A DNA stretch of 64,000 nt from Prochlorococcus sp. AG-363-P08 (GTDB lineage: Bacteria; Cyanobacteriota; Cyanobacteriia; PCC-6307; Cyanobiaceae), in contig QCGE01000003.1 of NCBI GenBank assembly GCA_003278195.1, forward strand, positions 62,001 through 126,000, written 5' to 3'. Numbering within the stretch: the stretch's first letter is position 1; each line of letters opens with the position of its first letter. Below are positions 17,981-26,877 of this stretch, in pieces. The notes under the pieces were generated by a model. The model ran no database searches. It was not told where the DNA came from and saw only the letters and a program-made list of their open reading frames with translations. A program made the position numbers and the translations under genes.

Positions 17981-18067
17981 CTTTTAACTCAGCGTTTGTC
18001 TGAACATTATTCTGGAATTTCATTAATTTCAGCTTTTTCCTACTCAGATGGTCAAAACCACACCTTT

Positions 18068-18089
18068 TAGGACTTGGAGGGTAGGACTT
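18068..18089 (+). repeat. 14-bp-spaced direct repeat upstream of dnaK
   Basis: TAGGACTT occurs at 18068-18075 and again at 18082-18089, 35 bases before the dnaK start codon. The element could be a regulator site in the dnaK leader or promoter. There is no CIRCE inverted repeat here. The evidence is one repeat pair only. Confidence 0.35.
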
Positions 18090-18123
18090 TGGAAGTTACT
18101 TTAGGTAATCAGTTCGTACAGCC

Positions 18124-20118
18124 ATGGGGAGGATAGTAGGAATTGATCTTGGAACCACAAACTCCGTATTAGGAGTTCTGGAGGCTGGTCGTCCTCAAGT
18201 GATTGCTAATGCTGAGGGATGCAGGACAACTCCTTCTGTTGTTGGATATACAAAAGATTCTGAGCTTCTTGTTGGTCAATTAGCAAGAAGGCAATTGGTT
18301 CTTAGTCCTAGAAATACTTTTTCTAATCTCAAAAGGTTTGTTGGCCGAAGTTGGGATGAGCTCGAAGAGAACAGTCTTGCTGTCCCTTACACAGTAAGAG
18401 CTAATCAACAAGGGAACGTTCGGGTTACTTGTCCTTTTACGGAACGTGAATATGCCCCAGAGGAACTTGTTGCATGCATTTTACGAAAACTAATTGATGA
18501 TGCTGAAACCTATTTAGGAGAGTCTGTTGAAGCAGCTGTTATAACTGTTCCTGCTTATTTCAACGACTCTCAAAGGCAAGCAACTCGAGATGCAGGAAGG
18601 TTAGCAGGTGTTTCAGTAGAAAGAATTCTCAATGAACCTACTGCTGCTGCTCTTGCATATGGTTTTGATAGAAGTTCTCGAAAAAGAGTCCTTGTATTTG
18701 ATCTGGGTGGAGGAACCTTTGATGTTTCGTTAATGTCAATAGCTAACGGGGTTTTTGACGTCAAGGCAACCTCTGGTGACACTCAGTTAGGAGGAAATGA
18801 TTTTGATCAGAGAATTGTTGATTGGTTATCAGAAAATTTCAACAAAGAACATGGTGTAGATCTTCGCAGAGACAGACAGGCACTTCAACGTTTGACTGAA
18901 GCAGCAGAAAAAGCCAAACAAGAGTTATCAGGAGTTAAAAAAACTCCTATTTCTTTGCCTTTTATTGCTACAGGTCCATCAGGCCCTCTTCATATAGAAA
19001 CTGAGATTGAACGCTCAATTTTTGAATCATTATGTCCTGATCTTCTGGATAGGCTTTTGATACCAGTTCAACGAGCCATTCAGGATTCAGGTTGGGAACC
19101 CGAACAAGTAGATGATGTTGTTTTAGTGGGGGGCAGCACCCGGATGCCAATGGTTCAACAATTGGTAAGGACTCTTGTTCCTAAGCAGCCTTGTCAATCA
19201 GTTAATCCCGATGAAGTTGTTGCAATTGGAGCGGCTGTTCAAGCTGGAATTCTTACTGGTGAGCTTCGTGACCTAATGCTTAATGATGTAACTCCACTTT
19301 CTTTAGGGTTAGAAACTGTGGGTGGTCTCATGAAAGTTCTAATACCTAGAAACACACCTATACCTGTACGTCAGGCGGATGTATTTAGTACGTCTGAATC
19401 AAATCAATCCTCTGTTGAAATACATGTATGGCAGGGGGAGCGCCAACTTGCTTCCGACAATAAATCACTAGGTCGTTTTAGATTATCTGGCATACCTCCT
19501 GCTCCACGAGGTGTTCCACAAGTACAGGTAGCTTTTGATATAGATTCAAATGGTTTGTTAGAAGTAAGCGCAACTGATAGAACAACAGGTCGTAAACAAA
19601 CAGTAAGCATTCAAGGTGATTCCACACTTAATGAGGATGAATTAAAAGCTTTATTAGCAGAGGCAGAATCTAAAGCTGATGAGGATCGACAACGTCGAGC
19701 TTCAATTGACAGAAGAAATACAGCTTTGACTCTTGTTGCTCAAGCAGAACGTCGACTAAGAGATGCTGCTTTAGAACTTGGTCCATATGGAGCAGAACGC
19801 CAACAACGTGCAGTAGAAATATCCTTACGAGATGTCCAAGATCAACTTGAGACAAATGATTTGCAAGAGTTGGAACTTGTAGTCGCTTCTCTACAAGAAG
19901 CTTTGTTTGGTCTTAATAGGAGACTTGCTTCTGAGAGAAGGAATGAATCAAATCCTTTAAAAGGTATTCGAAATACTTTTGGGTCGTTAAAGGATGAACT
20001 TTTTTCAGATGACTATTGGGATGATGATCCTTGGAATAATTCACAAGGCTCTTATCCATCTAGGAGGGGACCTGGAAGACGAAATGTAGACCCTTGGGAT
20101 GATGACTTCTACCGCTAA
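18124..20118 (+). CDS. dnaK: Molecular chaperone DnaK (Hsp70 paralogue)
   Basis: A 664-residue Hsp70. The nucleotide-binding domain shows GRIVGIDLGTTNSVLGV at the N-terminus, ILNEPTAAALAYGFD, VFDLGGGTFDVSLMS near residue 190 and VVLVGGSTRMPMVQQL near residue 336. The substrate-binding domain includes DVTPLSLGLETVGG and the lid follows. The tail is unusual: about 35 residues rich in Asp, Trp and Arg (DDYWDDDPWNN and DPWDDDFYR), without the EEVD-like end of ordinary DnaK. Cyanobacteria have several DnaK paralogues, and the N-terminal GRIVGIDLGTTNSVLGVLEAG with a dnaJ directly downstream suggests a non-DnaK2 paralogue. It overlaps dnaJ by about 17-20 bp. Confidence 0.95.
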   Translation: MGRIVGIDLGTTNSVLGVLEAGRPQVIANAEGCRTTPSVVGYTKDSELLVGQLARRQLVLSPRNTFSNLKRFVGRSWDELEENSLAVPYTVRANQQGNVRVTCPFTEREYAPEELVACILRKLIDDAETYLGESVEAAVITVPAYFNDSQRQATRDAGRLAGVSVERILNEPTAAALAYGFDRSSRKRVLVFDLGGGTFDVSLMSIANGVFDVKATSGDTQLGGNDFDQRIVDWLSENFNKEHGVDLRRDRQALQRLTEAAEKAKQELSGVKKTPISLPFIATGPSGPLHIETEIERSIFESLCPDLLDRLLIPVQRAIQDSGWEPEQVDDVVLVGGSTRMPMVQQLVRTLVPKQPCQSVNPDEVVAIGAAVQAGILTGELRDLMLNDVTPLSLGLETVGGLMKVLIPRNTPIPVRQADVFSTSESNQSSVEIHVWQGERQLASDNKSLGRFRLSGIPPAPRGVPQVQVAFDIDSNGLLEVSATDRTTGRKQTVSIQGDSTLNEDELKALLAEAESKADEDRQRRASIDRRNTALTLVAQAERRLRDAALELGPYGAERQQRAVEISLRDVQDQLETNDLQELELVVASLQEALFGLNRRLASERRNESNPLKGIRNTFGSLKDELFSDDYWDDDPWNNSQGSYPSRRGPGRRNVDPWDDDFYR

Positions 20119-21019
20119 GCCAGACTATTGGTCATTATTAGGACTAAGTCCTGGTAGTGATCAACAACAATTAAAAAGAGCCTTTCGAAGGGAAGCAAGG
20201 AAGTGGCATCCTGATCTAAATGCTAATGATAGAAATGCTGAAGAACGTTTCAAGCTTGTAAACGAAGCTTATGTAGTCTTAAGTGATCCTCGAAAACGAG
20301 CTGCTTGGGAAGACGATCAAGACACTTTTAGAAATATTGATATCCCTTTTGCGGAAGGTTTCCCTTCCTTTCAGGAATATCTGAGAGTTGTTTTAGGTCA
20401 AGAATATGAAATTAATGAAGAGGACATGGATATCGGCTTAGACCCAGAAGAAGATACTTATCAAAAGAACAATCAATGGCCAGCAACATCGCCACCACCC
20501 CCCCCTCCTCCAGTTCAGGCCTTCCAGGATTTAGAAACACTTGTTCCACTGTCTCCAGAGCAAGGCTTAAATGGGACTACTGTTCAAATTGAATTGGATG
20601 ATGGAACGCTAATTGAAATTGATACGCCCCCCATGGCAGGAGATGGTTGGAGATTAAGACTTGCAGGTGTAGCACCTGGAGGAAAAGATCATTTTATTCA
20701 ACTTCGAATTCAAACAGATGAAGGCTTGAGGATAGATGGTCTTCGCGTGCTTTTTAAGTTGGAATTATTCCCAGCAGATGCAGTACTTGGTTGCGCAGTT
20801 GATGTTCCAACACTTGATGGACCTGTAACACTTCAGGTCCCTCCCGGCTCATCAAGTGGACGCTTGTTGCGACTTCGTGGAAGAGGTCTTGAGCTCGAAG
20901 GATATCGGGGAGATCAGTTGGTCGAGATAGTTGTTGTTATTCCTGCAGAGTTAGGAGAAGCTGAAAGAGCTTTATATGGACGTTTACAAGAGTTGGCTCT
21001 AGATCCTTATTCAGGCTAA
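20099..21019 (+). CDS. dnaJ: J-domain co-chaperone of DnaJ/CbpA type
   Basis: A 306-residue co-chaperone. The J domain occupies about residues 8-70 with the HPD tripeptide in REARKWHPDLNAN and the helix IV segment NEAYVVLSDPRKRAAW. An acidic linker and a run of seven prolines follow. The C-terminal substrate-binding domain includes TVQIELDDGTLIEIDTPP and LQVPPGSSSGRLLRLRGRG. The Cys-rich zinc domain of DnaJ type I is absent, so it resembles CbpA. Start is ATG at 20099 or 20102. It overlaps the 3' end of dnaK, so the pair is coexpressed. Confidence 0.93.
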   Translation: MMTSTAKPDYWSLLGLSPGSDQQQLKRAFRREARKWHPDLNANDRNAEERFKLVNEAYVVLSDPRKRAAWEDDQDTFRNIDIPFAEGFPSFQEYLRVVLGQEYEINEEDMDIGLDPEEDTYQKNNQWPATSPPPPPPPVQAFQDLETLVPLSPEQGLNGTTVQIELDDGTLIEIDTPPMAGDGWRLRLAGVAPGGKDHFIQLRIQTDEGLRIDGLRVLFKLELFPADAVLGCAVDVPTLDGPVTLQVPPGSSSGRLLRLRGRGLELEGYRGDQLVEIVVVIPAELGEAERALYGRLQELALDPYSG

Positions 21020-21064
21020 AAAAACAAATAGATGCCAGACTTTATCTTCGGATCCTCTATTAAA

Positions 21065-21475
21065 ATGCGTGTACATGTTCTTCTTTATGATACAGGGAAG
21101 GAAAGTGAGGGAATTCATTCACTTGAATTAAGTGGCAAGGTTGTTGTCCTCATGTTCGAAAATTCTGATGATGCCGAGCGTTATAGCGGACTTTTAGAGG
21201 CTCAAGATTTCCCTACACCAACTGTGGAAGCAATGGATAGGAAGGAGATAGAAGCTTTTTGTACCGAAGCTGGTTATGAGGCCCGATTTGTTGAATCGGG
21301 ATTTGTTCCAGCGACAGATGAAGACCGCCTTTTGCTTTCTCCACCTGTTAGGAATAAAGATGTTAGTAGTTGGAATGATGAAGATGTAAATAAGAACTCA
21401 TCAGGAGAGACAAAAACAGATTCAGTATCAACAGATTTAGATGATATTAGAAAACGCCTTGAAGGTCTTTTGTGA
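21065..21475 (+). CDS. DUF3110 domain protein
   Basis: A protein of about 136 residues with a DUF3110 domain at the N-terminus: MRVHVLLYDTGKESEGIHSL, VVLMFENSDDAERYSGLLEA and FCTEAGYEARFVESGF. The second half is polar and probably disordered, ending in a short helix. The ATG at 21065 is preferred over one at 21032 because the family begins at MRVHVLL. The function of DUF3110 is unknown. It lies 45 bp after dnaJ and its stop codon overlaps the GTG of murQ, so it belongs to a dnaK-dnaJ-DUF3110-murQ transcription unit. Confidence 0.85.
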   Translation: MRVHVLLYDTGKESEGIHSLELSGKVVVLMFENSDDAERYSGLLEAQDFPTPTVEAMDRKEIEAFCTEAGYEARFVESGFVPATDEDRLLLSPPVRNKDVSSWNDEDVNKNSSGETKTDSVSTDLDDIRKRLEGLL

Positions 21476-22431
21476 AGATGAATGATAACCATTCACGCCG
21501 TATTCAAGATATTGATTCTATAGAAGATCGAGGCTTTCTGATCACTGAGAAATCTAATAAGTCAAGCAGAAACTTAGATGAACTTTCCACATCTCAACTC
21601 GTTGAATTATTTACTACTGAAGATCTAAAACCACAACAAGCTGTTAAATTGTCTTCTCCTGAACTTGTAATTGCAATTGATAATATTTCAGAAAAACTCC
21701 AGCTAGGAGGAAGAATATTTTATTTGGGTGCTGGAACATCAGGTAGGCTTGGTATTCTCGATGCTACAGAATGCCCACCTACCTTTTGTACCCCACCAGA
21801 ACTAGTCACAGGGATAATTGCTGGAGGAATTAATTCATTGATTAAAAGTTCTGAGGGCCTAGAAGATGATTCTGAACTAGGGGTAAATGATCTCAAGAAG
21901 CATAATTTTAATAGCAAGGATTGTTTGATAGGAATAACCGCTGGTGGAACTACTCCATATGTATTAGGAGGGTTAGATTATGCAAAGACAATTAATGCAT
22001 TAGCAATAGCAATTTCTTGTGTGCCTAATAGTCAGGCAATAATTCCTAGTGATATTGATATTCGATTAGTTACCGGTCCAGAAATTCTAACTGGATCTAC
22101 AAGGTTAAAAGCAGGTACTGCAACAAAAATGGCTTTAAACATAATCTCAACTTCAGTTATGGTTAAGCTTGGAAAGGTATTTAAGAATCAAATGGTAGAT
22201 GTATCAGCCTCTAATAATAAATTGTTTGACCGATCAGTACGAATACTTCATGATTTACTTGGATTAAATAGAAAAGAAGCCTCTTCTCTTATCAATGAAT
22301 GTGGAGGATCCGTTAAGTTATCATTACTCGTTTCAATTTCAAAACTACCTGTAAATAAAGCAAAAATGCTCCTAGACTCTAAAGATTCAAACCTGCGGCT
22401 TGCTTTAAGTTCATTAGATCTAAATATATAG
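21472..22431 (+). CDS. murQ: N-acetylmuramic acid 6-phosphate etherase MurQ
   Basis: A 319-residue SIS-domain enzyme. It removes the lactyl ether from MurNAc 6-phosphate to give GlcNAc 6-phosphate during cell-wall recycling. Family motifs are IFYLGAGTSGRLGILDATEC near residue 82, GTPPELV-like TPPELVTGIIAGG, IGITAGGTTPYVLGGL near residue 154, and GPEILTGSTRLKAGTATKM near residue 200. The start is GTG at 21472, overlapping the upstream stop, or ATG at 21478. Its linkage to a chaperone operon is odd functionally and is probably only gene packing. Confidence 0.95.
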   Translation: MKMNDNHSRRIQDIDSIEDRGFLITEKSNKSSRNLDELSTSQLVELFTTEDLKPQQAVKLSSPELVIAIDNISEKLQLGGRIFYLGAGTSGRLGILDATECPPTFCTPPELVTGIIAGGINSLIKSSEGLEDDSELGVNDLKKHNFNSKDCLIGITAGGTTPYVLGGLDYAKTINALAIAISCVPNSQAIIPSDIDIRLVTGPEILTGSTRLKAGTATKMALNIISTSVMVKLGKVFKNQMVDVSASNNKLFDRSVRILHDLLGLNRKEASSLINECGGSVKLSLLVSISKLPVNKAKMLLDSKDSNLRLALSSLDLNI

Positions 22432-22538
22432 CGACTACTCCATACACCTTTCATTTTATTATGTGTGTTTAACTATTTTTAGCTCAGATTGATTAAAATG
22501 CTTTAGAATAAAATTATTCACTACTTTTGCTAATTATC

Positions 22539-22979
22539 ATGACTAAGGTAATCATGGAAACAGATGCGGGTAATGTTGAAATTGAACTCTTTGATAATGA
22601 CGCACCGAATACTGTTAATAACTTTGTTAAATTAATAAATGAGGGGTTTTACAATGAGCTTTCATTTCATCGCGTTATTGATGGTTTTATGGCTCAAGGT
22701 GGTTGTCCTAATACACGTCCAGGTGCAAAAGGAGTTCCAGGAACCGGTGGACCTGGATATTCTATAAAATGTGAAATTAATTCTCGTAAACATCTGGCAG
22801 GTTCTCTTTCAATGGCTCACGCAGGCAAAGACACTGGCGGCAGTCAATTTTTTCTTGTTCATGAGCCCCAGCCACATTTAGATGGTGTACATACTGTATT
22901 TGGACAAGCAAAAGATATTCAGGTTGTATTAGCCATTAAAAATGGAACCAAAATAAATAAGGTATCAGTTATTAGTTAG
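22539..22979 (+). CDS. ppiB: Cyclophilin-type peptidyl-prolyl isomerase
   Basis: A 146-residue cyclophilin. It catalyses cis-trans isomerisation of proline peptide bonds. Key residues are seen in [13 protein letters not shown] (catalytic Arg), GSLSMAHAG and [22 protein letters not shown]. No signal peptide is present, so it is cytosolic. The ATG at 22539 gives the normal N-terminus [12 protein letters not shown]; the ATG-like TTG upstream adds only MLII. It is a monocistronic gene about 107 bp after murQ. Confidence 0.93.
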   Translation: MTKVIMETDAGNVEIELFDNDAPNTVNNFVKLINEGFYNELSFHRVIDGFMAQGGCPNTRPGAKGVPGTGGPGYSIKCEINSRKHLAGSLSMAHAGKDTGGSQFFLVHEPQPHLDGVHTVFGQAKDIQVVLAIKNGTKINKVSVIS

Positions 22980-23020
22980 TTTACGTGTGACTAGTTCGCC
23001 TCACTAACAACTATTTGCGG

Positions 23021-23032
23021 ATAATATTATCA
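23021..23032. repeat. 12-bp perfect palindrome between ppiB and ribBA
   Basis: GATAATATTATC at 23021-23032 reads the same on both strands. It lies in the 154-bp gap between the convergent ends of ppiB and ribBA. It has no loop, so it is more like a protein site than a terminator, but its AT-rich makeup means chance is possible. Confidence 0.25.
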
Positions 23033-23133
23033 TTAGTATTTGTTTACTATACATTTGAACAAATTATTTTATATATTTAGTGCCTAAAGCTCATATGATT
23101 CAATTTACTTAAATGTATTCCCGAAAAAATAAT

Positions 23134-24855
23134 CTAGCTCCAGCTTACTAATGTTGGGCGTTGTTGATTCACTAGACTACGAAATAAATCCTTCTCCTCA
23201 TTTTGCCTTAGGAACTTAATTGGTTTATCAATGTGAACCAGACCAACTGATGGATGTAGAGCCTGTTGCTGATTGTCTGTTAGTAAAAGACTTATTCTTT
23301 TAGTACTTTTACTGTTAGCTAATTTAAATATTAGATAATTTATCGATTGGTCAAACATTACTTCTTCTAGATTGGCTCCTGTAATTCTCCAAATAAATTG
23401 TGGTTGCTCTAATAGAGCATTTATTCGTCCCGAATGTTCAGTTTTTAATAACAGGCCAGCTTCACTTGCAGCATTTTCTGCAACAATCTTCATTGCAGCT
23501 AGTTTTTCAATATCAGTATTAACATGTAAACCTAAAAGGTTCCAAGAGACTTTTTTAAACTTTTTATGATTCTCAGGCTCTACATTTTCGAATAAATGAC
23601 CTAATTTATTTTTTTTAACGGCTAGATAAGCTGCATTATGGTCCCCAGGACAAATAACAAGAGGAATTCTACTTTCGACCTTAAGGCCATAACCTCCTAA
23701 ACCTGCTATTTTCCTTGGATTATTTGTTAATAACTTTAGGCGATGTATACCTAGATCTGTGAGGATTTGTGCCCCTACACCATAGTTGCGTAAGTCCGCT
23801 GGAAATCCAAGTTTTTCGTTTGCCTCAACGGTATCTAGGCCACCATCTTGGAGGCTATATGCTTTTAATTTGTTCAACAAGCCAATTCCCCGACCCTCTT
23901 GTCGTAAATAAACGACAACACCTTCCCCTTCTTGTTCAATTCTTGCAAGTGCAGCTTCAAGCTGAGGTCTGCAATCACATCTTAATGATCCAAACGCATC
24001 TCCTGTTAAACATTCTGAATGCATTCTTACTAGTACAGGCTCTTTTAGCTCTCTTGGATTTCCTTTTACCAGAGCAACATGCTCTGAACCATCCAATTTA
24101 TTTAAATACCCAAATGCTTTAAATCCGCCAAATAATGTTGGTAATTCAGCGGATGCTTGCTTAATTACAAATCGCTCATTTTCAAGTCTGTATCTGATCA
24201 AGTCAGCGATGCTAATTAACTTCAGCCCCCATTCTTTAGAGTATTTATATAGCTCAGGAAGTCTTGCCATAGAACCGTCTTGATTTTGTATTTCACAGAT
24301 AACTCCAGCTGGCACTAGTCCTGCTAGCTGAGATAAATCAACGGCAGCTTCTGTATGTCCAGCTCTTTTCAATACTCCACCATCCCTGGCTTTCAGCGGA
24401 AAGATGTGGCCAGGACGTCTGAGGTCTATAGGTTTTGATATGGGATTTATTGCAACTTGGATTGTTCTCGCCCTGTCTTCTGCCGATATCCCAGTTGAGA
24501 CACCATTCTCTGGTCCTGCATCGATACTTACTGTGAAAGCTGTTTCATTTGCATCTGTATTTCTATCTACCATTAAGGGAAGATCAAGTTTTTCCAGACG
24601 ATCTCCTTGCATTGCAAGACATATCAGCCCTCTAGCCTCAGTGGCCATGAAATTTATCTGCTCAGGAGTAGCGAACTGGGCTGCACAAATGAGATCACCC
24701 TCGTTCTCTCTCCTCTCATCATCAACTACCACTACGCATTCACCATTTCTTATTGCTGCGAGGCCATCTGTGATGGGATCAAAAACGATCTCTTCGCTTT
24801 GAAAGGTTTTGCCTGAGTTATTCAGCTCATTAATGTTTGATCTCTCTTGATTCAT
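23134..24855 (-). CDS. ribBA: Bifunctional RibBA (DHBP synthase / GTP cyclohydrolase II)
   Basis: A 573-residue two-domain enzyme at the entry to riboflavin synthesis. The N-terminal DHBP synthase domain has [19 protein letters not shown] near residue 40 and [15 protein letters not shown] near residue 165. The GTP cyclohydrolase II domain begins near residue 230 with [20 protein letters not shown] (zinc Cys residues) and [17 protein letters not shown]. After the usual GCH II end, roughly 150 further residues form a C-terminal extension that is known in cyanobacterial RibBA but is not catalytic in sequence. It is divergent from argC with 38 bp between starts. Confidence 0.95.
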   Translation of the reverse strand: MNQERSNINELNNSGKTFQSEEIVFDPITDGLAAIRNGECVVVVDDERRENEGDLICAAQFATPEQINFMATEARGLICLAMQGDRLEKLDLPLMVDRNTDANETAFTVSIDAGPENGVSTGISAEDRARTIQVAINPISKPIDLRRPGHIFPLKARDGGVLKRAGHTEAAVDLSQLAGLVPAGVICEIQNQDGSMARLPELYKYSKEWGLKLISIADLIRYRLENERFVIKQASAELPTLFGGFKAFGYLNKLDGSEHVALVKGNPRELKEPVLVRMHSECLTGDAFGSLRCDCRPQLEAALARIEQEGEGVVVYLRQEGRGIGLLNKLKAYSLQDGGLDTVEANEKLGFPADLRNYGVGAQILTDLGIHRLKLLTNNPRKIAGLGGYGLKVESRIPLVICPGDHNAAYLAVKKNKLGHLFENVEPENHKKFKKVSWNLLGLHVNTDIEKLAAMKIVAENAASEAGLLLKTEHSGRINALLEQPQFIWRITGANLEEVMFDQSINYLIFKLANSKSTKRISLLLTDNQQQALHPSVGLVHIDKPIKFLRQNEEKDLFRSLVNQQRPTLVSWS

Positions 24856-24893
24856 TATTCTTGCCAGTACGATTGTTAGGTATACAGAAATTT

Positions 24894-26000
24894 ATGGATA
24901 AGAAAACTCCTTTATCAGAGGAAGGCGGAGATCAGGTTCATGCTAATCGTGTCGCGATTATTGGTGCATCTGGATACGGCGGTCTTCAATCAATAAGACT
25001 ATTGCAGAACCACCCGTTCTTTGAGATTACCTTCCTTGGCGGAAAGCGCACAACAGGAGAAAAATGGAATGATATCTGCCCTTATTTACCGCTACAGAAT
25101 GATTTGGTTATACAACCCCCTCATCCTGAAAAGATTTCAGAAGTGGCAGATTTTGCGGTCCTTAGTCTCCCGAATGGAGAAGCCTGTCAATTAGTGCCAG
25201 AACTACTAGACAATAATGTACGTGTTGTTGACCTTTCTGCTGACTTTAGATACAGCTCACTGGATCAATGGTCAAAAACCTATGTTCACGAAGCTCAAAA
25301 ATTGAATCGCACAGACTCTGATCTTTGTTCTGAGGCTGTCTATGGGATTCCGGAATGGAAAGCTAATTCAATTTCAGAAGCAAGATTGGTTGCATCACCA
25401 GGATGCTTCCCCACTGCTTCTCTTTTACCTTTGTTGCCTTTTCTAAATCAAGGGCTTATTGAGCAAGAAGGGCTAATTATTGATGCTAAAACAGGTACCT
25501 CTGGGGGAGGTAGAAGTCCCAAGGAAGTTTTTTTATTAGCTGAAGCCTCTGAGTCAATTTCCCCTTATGGGGTTGTTGGTCACCGTCATACATCAGAAAT
25601 TGAGCAAATAGCGAGTGAAGTTGCAGGGCATGAAATCAAACTTCAATTCACCCCACATTTAGTTCCTATGGTTAGGGGCTTGCTATCAACTGTCTATGCG
25701 AGGCTTAGAGACCCTGGCTTGACAGCAGAGGATTGCACAACTGTTTTAAAGGCTATTTATAGAGATAAACCTTCAATTGAGGTCCTTCCTGTAGGAACTT
25801 ATCCTGCAACAAAGTGGGTAAAACATACTAATAAGGCAATGTTGTCTGTTCAAGTAGATACACGAACAAGTCGTTTGATTCTTATGTCTGCAATAGATAA
25901 TCTTGTTAAGGGACAAGCTGGCCAAGCAATTCAATGTTTAAACCTTATGGCAGGATTAGAATCTGAGACAGGCATGCCTCTTTACCCCTTTTATCCTTGA
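24894..26000 (+). CDS. argC: N-acetyl-gamma-glutamyl-phosphate reductase
   Basis: A 368-residue NADPH-dependent reductase of arginine synthesis. The Rossmann motif is VAIIGASGYGGLQSIRLL and the catalytic Cys is C171 in VASPGCFPTASLLPLLP. The conserved GVVGHRHTSEIEQ segment lies further on. The ATG at 24894 is preferred; an upstream start at 24837 would add 19 residues and overlap ribBA. The gene converges on purN with 9 bp between stop codons. Confidence 0.95.
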   Translation: MDKKTPLSEEGGDQVHANRVAIIGASGYGGLQSIRLLQNHPFFEITFLGGKRTTGEKWNDICPYLPLQNDLVIQPPHPEKISEVADFAVLSLPNGEACQLVPELLDNNVRVVDLSADFRYSSLDQWSKTYVHEAQKLNRTDSDLCSEAVYGIPEWKANSISEARLVASPGCFPTASLLPLLPFLNQGLIEQEGLIIDAKTGTSGGGRSPKEVFLLAEASESISPYGVVGHRHTSEIEQIASEVAGHEIKLQFTPHLVPMVRGLLSTVYARLRDPGLTAEDCTTVLKAIYRDKPSIEVLPVGTYPATKWVKHTNKAMLSVQVDTRTSRLILMSAIDNLVKGQAGQAIQCLNLMAGLESETGMPLYPFYP

Positions 26001-26009
26001 TAAAGTTAT

Positions 26010-26687
26010 TTATTCTCTCCATATTTCACCTGCTATTGATATTGCCTTAGGTAAGATATCATGCTCAAGTTCTTGTAAGCGTATAGTTAATGATTTTTTA
26101 TCATCTTCTTTATATATTGGCAATGCAGCTTGATAGATAATTGGGCCAGAGTCAACACTTTCAGAAACAAAATGCACTGTGCAACCAGTTATACATACCT
26201 TAGAATTTAATGCTTGTGAGATGGCATCAGTCCCTTTAAAACTTGGTAGTATTGAGGGGTGTATATTAATTATTCTCCCTGGAAATGCATTAATTAATGT
26301 TGAGGTTACTATCCGCATCCATCCAGCCATGACAATTCCTTCGACCTTTATGAATTTAAGAGTATCTACTAATACTTTGTCAAAATCAGTTCTTTTAGGA
26401 TAATCTCGGTGATCATGTACTATACATTTTATATTTAACCGTTCAGCTCTTTCCTTGGCTTTACAGTTGGGATTATTTACAATCAATGCTATTACTGAGG
26501 CTTTAAGTTTTTTATTTATAATTGCATTTACTATGGCTTCGAAATTGCTACCGTTACCTGAAGCCATGACAGCCAAACGGAGAGGTGGGTTAAAATCTTT
26601 TTTTGAGTAACCATCAGGACTAATTAAAGAATTCTCCAGGTTTTCAGAATTGTCGCAAATCTCTTTTTTTGGATTTAGTGAGGTCAT
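26010..26687 (-). CDS. purN: Phosphoribosylglycinamide formyltransferase PurN
   Basis: A 225-residue 10-formyl-THF-dependent transferase, third step of purine synthesis. Key motifs are AVMASGNGSNFEAIVNAI, GIVMAGWMRIV, IINIHPSILPSFKGTDAI (with the catalytic Asn and His) and TVHFVSESVDSGPIIYQ. The N-terminal 35 residues before PPLRLAVMASGNG are an extension that is not usual in the E. coli enzyme. It is monocistronic and convergent with argC. Confidence 0.95.
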   Translation of the reverse strand: MTSLNPKKEICDNSENLENSLISPDGYSKKDFNPPLRLAVMASGNGSNFEAIVNAIINKKLKASVIALIVNNPNCKAKERAERLNIKCIVHDHRDYPKRTDFDKVLVDTLKFIKVEGIVMAGWMRIVTSTLINAFPGRIINIHPSILPSFKGTDAISQALNSKVCITGCTVHFVSESVDSGPIIYQAALPIYKEDDKKSLTIRLQELEHDILPKAISIAGEIWRE

Positions 26688-26877
26688 TTTGGTTTGATAT
26701 CACTTGCTGGCTTAGGCGGTAATTCTGATTTTAAAAATCATTAAAAGTTTTCCTTTAAATGAATTCATGAACATAATAGACCAGCTATGCATCTCAATTT
26801 TATTTAATTAAGTAAATATGCCAAGTATTAATTGATCTTTGTTATAGTATTAACAAAAATAAGTAGTTCGATAGAAA

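Noticed and set aside
18001-18123. CIRCE or heat-shock operator upstream of dnaK
   Set aside because: The TTAGCACTC-type inverted repeat is absent; only a short direct repeat is found.
24404-24802. A 132-codon plus-strand frame
   Set aside because: It is antisense to the DHBP synthase domain of ribBA.
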